Shown one piece after another: positions 59,307-64,000 of a stretch of 64,000 nt of DNA (the stretch's first letter is position 1; every line of letters begins with the position of its first letter). The notes beneath the pieces were generated by a model. It was not told where the DNA came from and searched no databases. It saw only the letters and a program-made list of their open reading frames with translations. A program made the translations under genes and the position numbers. Source of the DNA: Zygnema cylindricum (lineage: Eukaryota > Streptophyta > Zygnematophyceae > Zygnematales > Zygnemataceae); NCBI GenBank assembly GCA_037447655.1, contig JBBHKE010002170.1, forward strand, positions 1 to 64,000. Reading direction: 5' to 3'.

Positions 59307-61060
59307 AACGAAGAAAAGATAGGCTACAAACCTTCTACCAAGGAAACCTTGTGAAGGGGAGGGAAGATGTTTAAATAGGGGAAAGGTTTGATAGAGAAAG
59401 CATAAACCGGAAAAGAAAGGGAGGGTGTTTAAATCATCTATACTGCTAAAGGTAGTAGGAGTGAGATTCGATCGGAGTGGGCACTCCAAAGCGTTTAAAA
59501 TCAAGCAATCACAACAACTTAGGTTGTTTGAGTTTCCAGGTGTTGTTATTTGTGTTTTGGAAATTTCAAGCTAAAACTTGTGGATGGGTAACACGTCAAG
59601 ATATAAAAGACTGGAAGAGCACACTAAGTGTGTCATTTTCCATAACAAAGTGTTGTTTTCGTCGGGATAAATGGGAGCTTACGTTGTGGACCTTTGAGTT
59701 TGTTGGATTCAACAACACTAACGAACTAAAATTTGCGAAACCTCACGGGTGAGGCTAGCTTAGAGTGAGGATGATGGAAATCGTCATATCTACTAAATTT
59801 GTGGGAGGGAAAGAAAAGGCCAAATACGAAAGAGATAGTTTGGAAAGGGGATAAATTTGTAGAAGGGAGGGGAAGTGTTCCAAAGGAACCATCTTCCAAA
59901 CATCGGATAGAAAAGAAGCAAGGGAAAGAGTATTCATAGCCAACGAAATAATAGACGAGCGTTGAGGCAACAGAGCACAAACTACTTGTTGTCTAAACTA
60001 ATCCCCATATCCTCCCATAGTTGGGAAAGATTCTTGAACACGTACCGCAAGGTCAGAGGCACGATTAAACATCTCGCGACCACCAAATCTTTAAGAATGT
60101 CCATTAGTCGGTCATGGAAGACGAAGTATCACCATATAAAGGTGCGGGAGGTGGGAGGGGAGGTGCGGGTGAGGTTGAAAATATTGTGGGTGAAACACCT
60201 CGTTCAAGGTAAAAGCATCTTCGTTCATGGGATTAAAACGATTAAGAAATAAATTTGGAGGATCACCTAGCATGGCATGGATATTCAACAAAGCTCGAAA
60301 ACTATGGACCATGACTTCACAACCCTCTAGCAGTCAAAGGCAAGGTGGAGACTAAAGGTCATGGGAGGAATATTTCCTCTGGTGAAAAAGGAAACGTGTA
60401 AAATCACGTAGTAGCCGACTCTTGAAACGAGACCCTGTGAAATAACTGGTGATTGCAACAAAGTGTCCTATTGTTACGAGATGGGGAGAAGCGAGAAAAA
60501 ACGTTAATAAAAGCATGTCGATCAGGAGTAAAAATTATTTCGCGGGCTCAAATGTAGAGTATGAAGGGGACAAAGAGGTAGGACCTCAAGAGAATTGGCA
60601 AGCGCCTCAATAAAAATATCTTGATCGAAAGTAAAGACTATTTATAAGCTCAAAGGTATGAATTGAAGGGAACAACGTGGCAGGAGTTAGCAAAGGCAAT
60701 ACTCAAGACATTGTACTAAAAAATGGAGGAGCATAAGTGTATGTTGAAGTACCCTAAAGGCTCTAACGTCCAACATAACCCAATTTAACCAACACACCAA
60801 TAAGTTGAAAGGATATCCAAAGAAATGGATAGATGACATGGTGTAAAGGAAGAACTACAAGCCCAATCGTTTGTGGATGACAGACAAGGCTTCGCAATCT
60901 CCTTGAAGCACCCCCCTATATGTGACAATTGTCTACGAGCCCCACTAGCTCCCTCGTGAGGAGGTGGCGCAAGAATTTGCAAAAAGAACACGTGGGAAGA
61001 GGCCAAAGAGTTACGACCGCTAGATTCAATTTTTTTTTGTTGGGTTAAGTAAGGAGAAGA
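59307..61060. other. Unassigned region with overlapping open frames
   Basis: On the minus strand, frames at 60112-60312, 59726-59980 and 59755-59970 are open and in part overlapping. They could be pieces of one decayed protein gene (about 61000 to 59700), but I recognise no domain. Codon and amino-acid make-up is not decisive. Confidence 0.35.
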
Positions 61061-63251
61061 GCATCAAGCACCAGAGTCCCCATGCCAAGGGGAGTACATC
61101 GAAGTCAGTATGGCAAGTTAGTATGGCGATGTAGGCGTATGCCCTAAGTCGAGGGTATCCAAAATCATATGCTCTCAAGGTATCAAGATCACGTATACAG
61201 CCCTAACCTTCATTTTTGGGTACGTACAGAAGTGTAGATGAAGGGAATAGGCGAAGGATGCTCGAGATTAGATTTCGAAGAGTGATGCTATGATAACAAC
61301 ATTTAGTATGGCGTGCATAACCAACCCCGTTCCGTTTAGTTTGCTTCCCTCTGCGTTCTGTTTTTCACATGGCGACAGAACGAATCAAAATTCAAAATCA
61401 CACTACACTAACTGGCTTTTTGCTTCAAATGAATGATGACCTTCTGTTGCCGACTCCATAACAATTGCCGGGGCTAAAAGAAACGGCATTTCATTCTTGA
61501 CATCTCTTCCCTATTTGTCTCGACATATGTGCCTCGCCACCTTGAAGTGCATAATCCAGATCACCTTAATTCGAAGGAAGAAAACAATTGTTAACTGCAA
61601 CAGTACATCTGAACTCTTACTGCCACATTGTAACTGGCATATGCTATTCTTAATCTTTTATTTTTCTCTCTAATGTTCATCATCAAAGATCAACCTCGTC
61701 ACCGGGTAACATTAAAGATCGTTCCTAAAAAGGACAGGCATAATCGATAAAATGGACCTTTGTTGGAGTTTAAATATGCACTCGATCTGTCATTCTCCAT
61801 AATGGAAACCATCAATAACTTCAGTGACAAATAACCGCATTATGTAGATTAAAAAAACAATATTCCTCGTTAAAAAAAAAAAAAAAAAGATTCCTAGTTA
61901 GAGAAAAAAGGACTGCTTAAGTGCTGAAAAACTAATCTCTTATGACCACAAAAGTTAAGGCGAGTGTTACAGCTTCATTTTTTTTTTTAAATCATCCGGA
62001 AGGTGCTTGCATCTAAAACATGAAAACTTTTGAAACCTTTCATTTAAAAGAACTGACCTCTATTTTCCTCCCACTGGCTTAGTCTTTCTGAGATCCTGAA
62101 CCCAGGGACAAACATTCAATAGAAGAAGGTCGTAAAAACCTGTGAAGTTTGTAAAAAAACTGTTAAAAACCCTTTTGGTGTTCAAATCACAGCTTTTAGC
62201 TTCATCGAAAGTTTATCTCGATATTAAAACTCCATCGAAACTTTTTTGACAGCTTCAATTAGTCTCATTCTTTCATTCCTTAGTCACTTTTCACACTGGT
62301 ATGCCATCTAAAAGTTCTAAAACCCTCGGACCTTAACCCTAAATTCAGGTTCCCCAAAACTACACAGCTTTAGTATTTCGCCTCAAATTACTTCCCAAAT
62401 TTCCCTCAGCAGTAGTCTCCATCCACGGGGGAGCTGAATCTGGAGTATAGCCGTAATCGTAAAAGAGTTCATCTCCAGCCGCTATCTTTTCCTTAGAAAA
62501 TATTCCCACTCGACGATCTCCAGCCACAGTCATGACCTAAAAAAACCTCCCAATCCACCATAATCAGTACCGTGCAATTTTCAGTCTACAGTAGTTCGTA
62601 TCAAGAACTCATAATCAGTATTCTGGGTTCGTATTCAAGATCCAAAATAAATATCTGTATTCAATGTTTTATATCCAAAGGTTGATATTCGACACTCCAG
62701 AGATTCCATACTCAATATTCGACATTCAATGGTCGATATTAAATATTTGATGTTATTTGCGATTCAATATTCAATATTTAATATTCTATATAACGGCATT
62801 CAGAATTTTGTATTCAGCTGATATTAGTATTCAATATTCAATATAAAATCTTCAACCATAGTGCGGATGGAGTTTCTCTTTTCAAAAAAGAATTTATCAT
62901 TGTTAGTCAAAAATCTGAAGTGTTGGACAGAGTTGAATTTTAAAATTGTGTTGTCATAGTCAGTCCACAAAAAATTAGTCCAGCTTTAATAGGGACAGCA
63001 GGTTCTCCATCAACTAATACCTTTTCTTGAACAAAATAGCAAACTTCATATAAAAGTAAGAAATGAATGGACTAATTCATAAACAATGTGGGCCAAAGTA
63101 TACCAATGGTAGTTAACTACATAGATGGTACATAGATAGCAGCAATTGAAGCAGGAAAACCCTTAAAATTGAAAAAGGTATAAATGGAAGGTACTCGTGA
63201 ATATGAATGAGTAATAAGAAGCAAAAAGAAGAAGGGGAAAAAGAGAAGACA
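61061..63251. other. Intergenic, nothing recognised
   Basis: AT-rich. 62640-62850 consists largely of 'attcaatatt'-like repeats. No supported gene. Confidence 0.5.
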
Positions 63252-63430
63252 AGGAGGGGAGGGGGAGGGGGAGGGGGAGGGGGAGGGGGAGGGGGAGGGG
63301 GAGGGGGAGGGGGAGGGGGAGGGGGGAGGGGGAGGGGGAGGGGGAGGGGGAGGGGGAGGGGGAGGGGGAGGGGGAGAGGGAGAGGGAGAGGGAGAGGGAG
63401 AGGGAGAGGGAGAGGGAGAGGGAGAGGGAT
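63252..63430 (+). repeat. (GGGGGA)n then (GGGAGA)n tract
   Basis: About 180 bp, switching from GGGGGA units to GGGAGA units at about 63373. It is the same kind of repeat as 21069-21594. Poly-Gly, Pro and Gly-Arg frames over it are artefacts. A GAA-rich tail continues to about 63530. Confidence 0.95.
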
Positions 63431-63530
63431 AGAAGAAAGAGAAGAAAGAGAAGAACGAGAAGTCAGAGAAGAGAGAGAAGAGAAGAAAAAGTAGAAAGAG
63501 AAGAAAGAGAAAGGAGGAGAGAGAGACAAT

Positions 63531-64000
63531 ATCGAAAGGGGGGACTTGCAAAACGCGCTACATTTCCATCTCATTGCTTCACTCTCCCATCAATTGTAGG
63601 TGCCAGAACACAAAAATGATTATAACAACATCTTCGCGAGACGGGAAAGCAAAGCTCACCTTTGCATGACAGTTTGGAGTGGGTGAATGATTCGCAAATT
63701 TCAACTTGTTTCCTTTACGACAAGCATCAAGGACATACTGAGAATTTGGCATAATAGTCCCTCTCCCTCCACCCCTCGAGCCAAGTTAATTGTTGCCAGT
63801 ATGTCACATTGATCTATTTTTTATTTTTTTCAGTCTATTTGAGATAAAATTATGGAGACAGTAATTAAGATTTAAGGATGGAGACAGTATTTTATACTTA
63901 TGGAGACTTGGACAATGGACCATGGACCAGGAATGGAGGGTAGGAATTATGGAGACCAGGAGACCAGGAATTATCGAGACAAGGTTAAATTTGGAGGCGA
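63531..64000. other. Window end, nothing recognised
   Basis: No supported gene. 63850-63990 has repeated 'atggagacagta' and 'ggagacca' motifs. Confidence 0.4.

Noticed and set aside
63113-63574. Pro-rich and Gly-Arg-rich frames
   Set aside because: Products of the GGGGGA/GGGAGA repeat in overlapping frames.

Overview
This is nuclear DNA of a green plant or streptophyte alga. The evidence is a secreted plant-type alpha-expansin, two genes with GT-AG introns (a papain-like protease fused to EGF and LysM modules, and a DarP/DUF615 homologue with a likely organelle-targeting leader), a broken trihelix (Myb/SANT-like) gene, and plant-style copia, gypsy, TRIM, hAT-, Harbinger- and mariner-like elements. 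The species cannot be fixed from sequence alone. A charophyte or early-diverging land plant would fit. There is a 10-base assembly gap at 59297-59306.

Layout. 1-7.4 kb is intergenic and built from old DNA-transposon copies, plus a complete 510-bp TRIM retroelement (4805-5314) whose two LTRs each carry a tRNA-like cloverleaf. 7.4-9.5 kb holds the intronless expansin gene (minus strand, 8561-9304) between purine/pyrimidine-rich tracts. 9.5-16.6 kb is MITE-rich and includes a degenerate gypsy LTR and the trihelix pseudogene (12919-14139). 16.8-23.95 kb is a six-exon DarP-like gene whose introns are packed with simple repeats, including a roughly 525-bp G-rich tract. 24-32.9 kb is mostly TIR elements, some nested. 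32.95-37.8 kb is an eight-exon gene for a 471-residue secreted cysteine protease + EGF-like + two LysM protein.

38.5-56 kb is a three-level nest of LTR retrotransposons. An old LTR (D) is split by a minus-strand copia element (A, 38654-55334, TSD GAAAG). A carries element C (40107-47324, TSD ATATT) in its pol region and element B (51001-55172, TSD AAGTC) in its 5' LTR. B and C carry gag but no recognisable pol. In both, the Gag AUG lies inside the LTR and the reading frame runs through a primer-binding site that matches the anticodon arm of initiator tRNA-Met, not its 3' end. B is very young, with one LTR difference seen in 1092 bp. 57.1-58.9 kb is a Harbinger-like MITE interrupted by a gypsy LTR with a broken gag. 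The rest is unassigned sequence plus a G-rich tract at 63.25-63.43 kb.

The three cellular genes are independent. Expansin and the LysM protease are predicted to act in the apoplast; the DarP homologue would act on organellar ribosomes. The strongest leads are the tRNA-like sequences in retroelement LTRs, the LTR-embedded Gag start with an internal-tRNA PBS, and the protease-EGF-LysM architecture. All spliced models and element boundaries were derived by eye.
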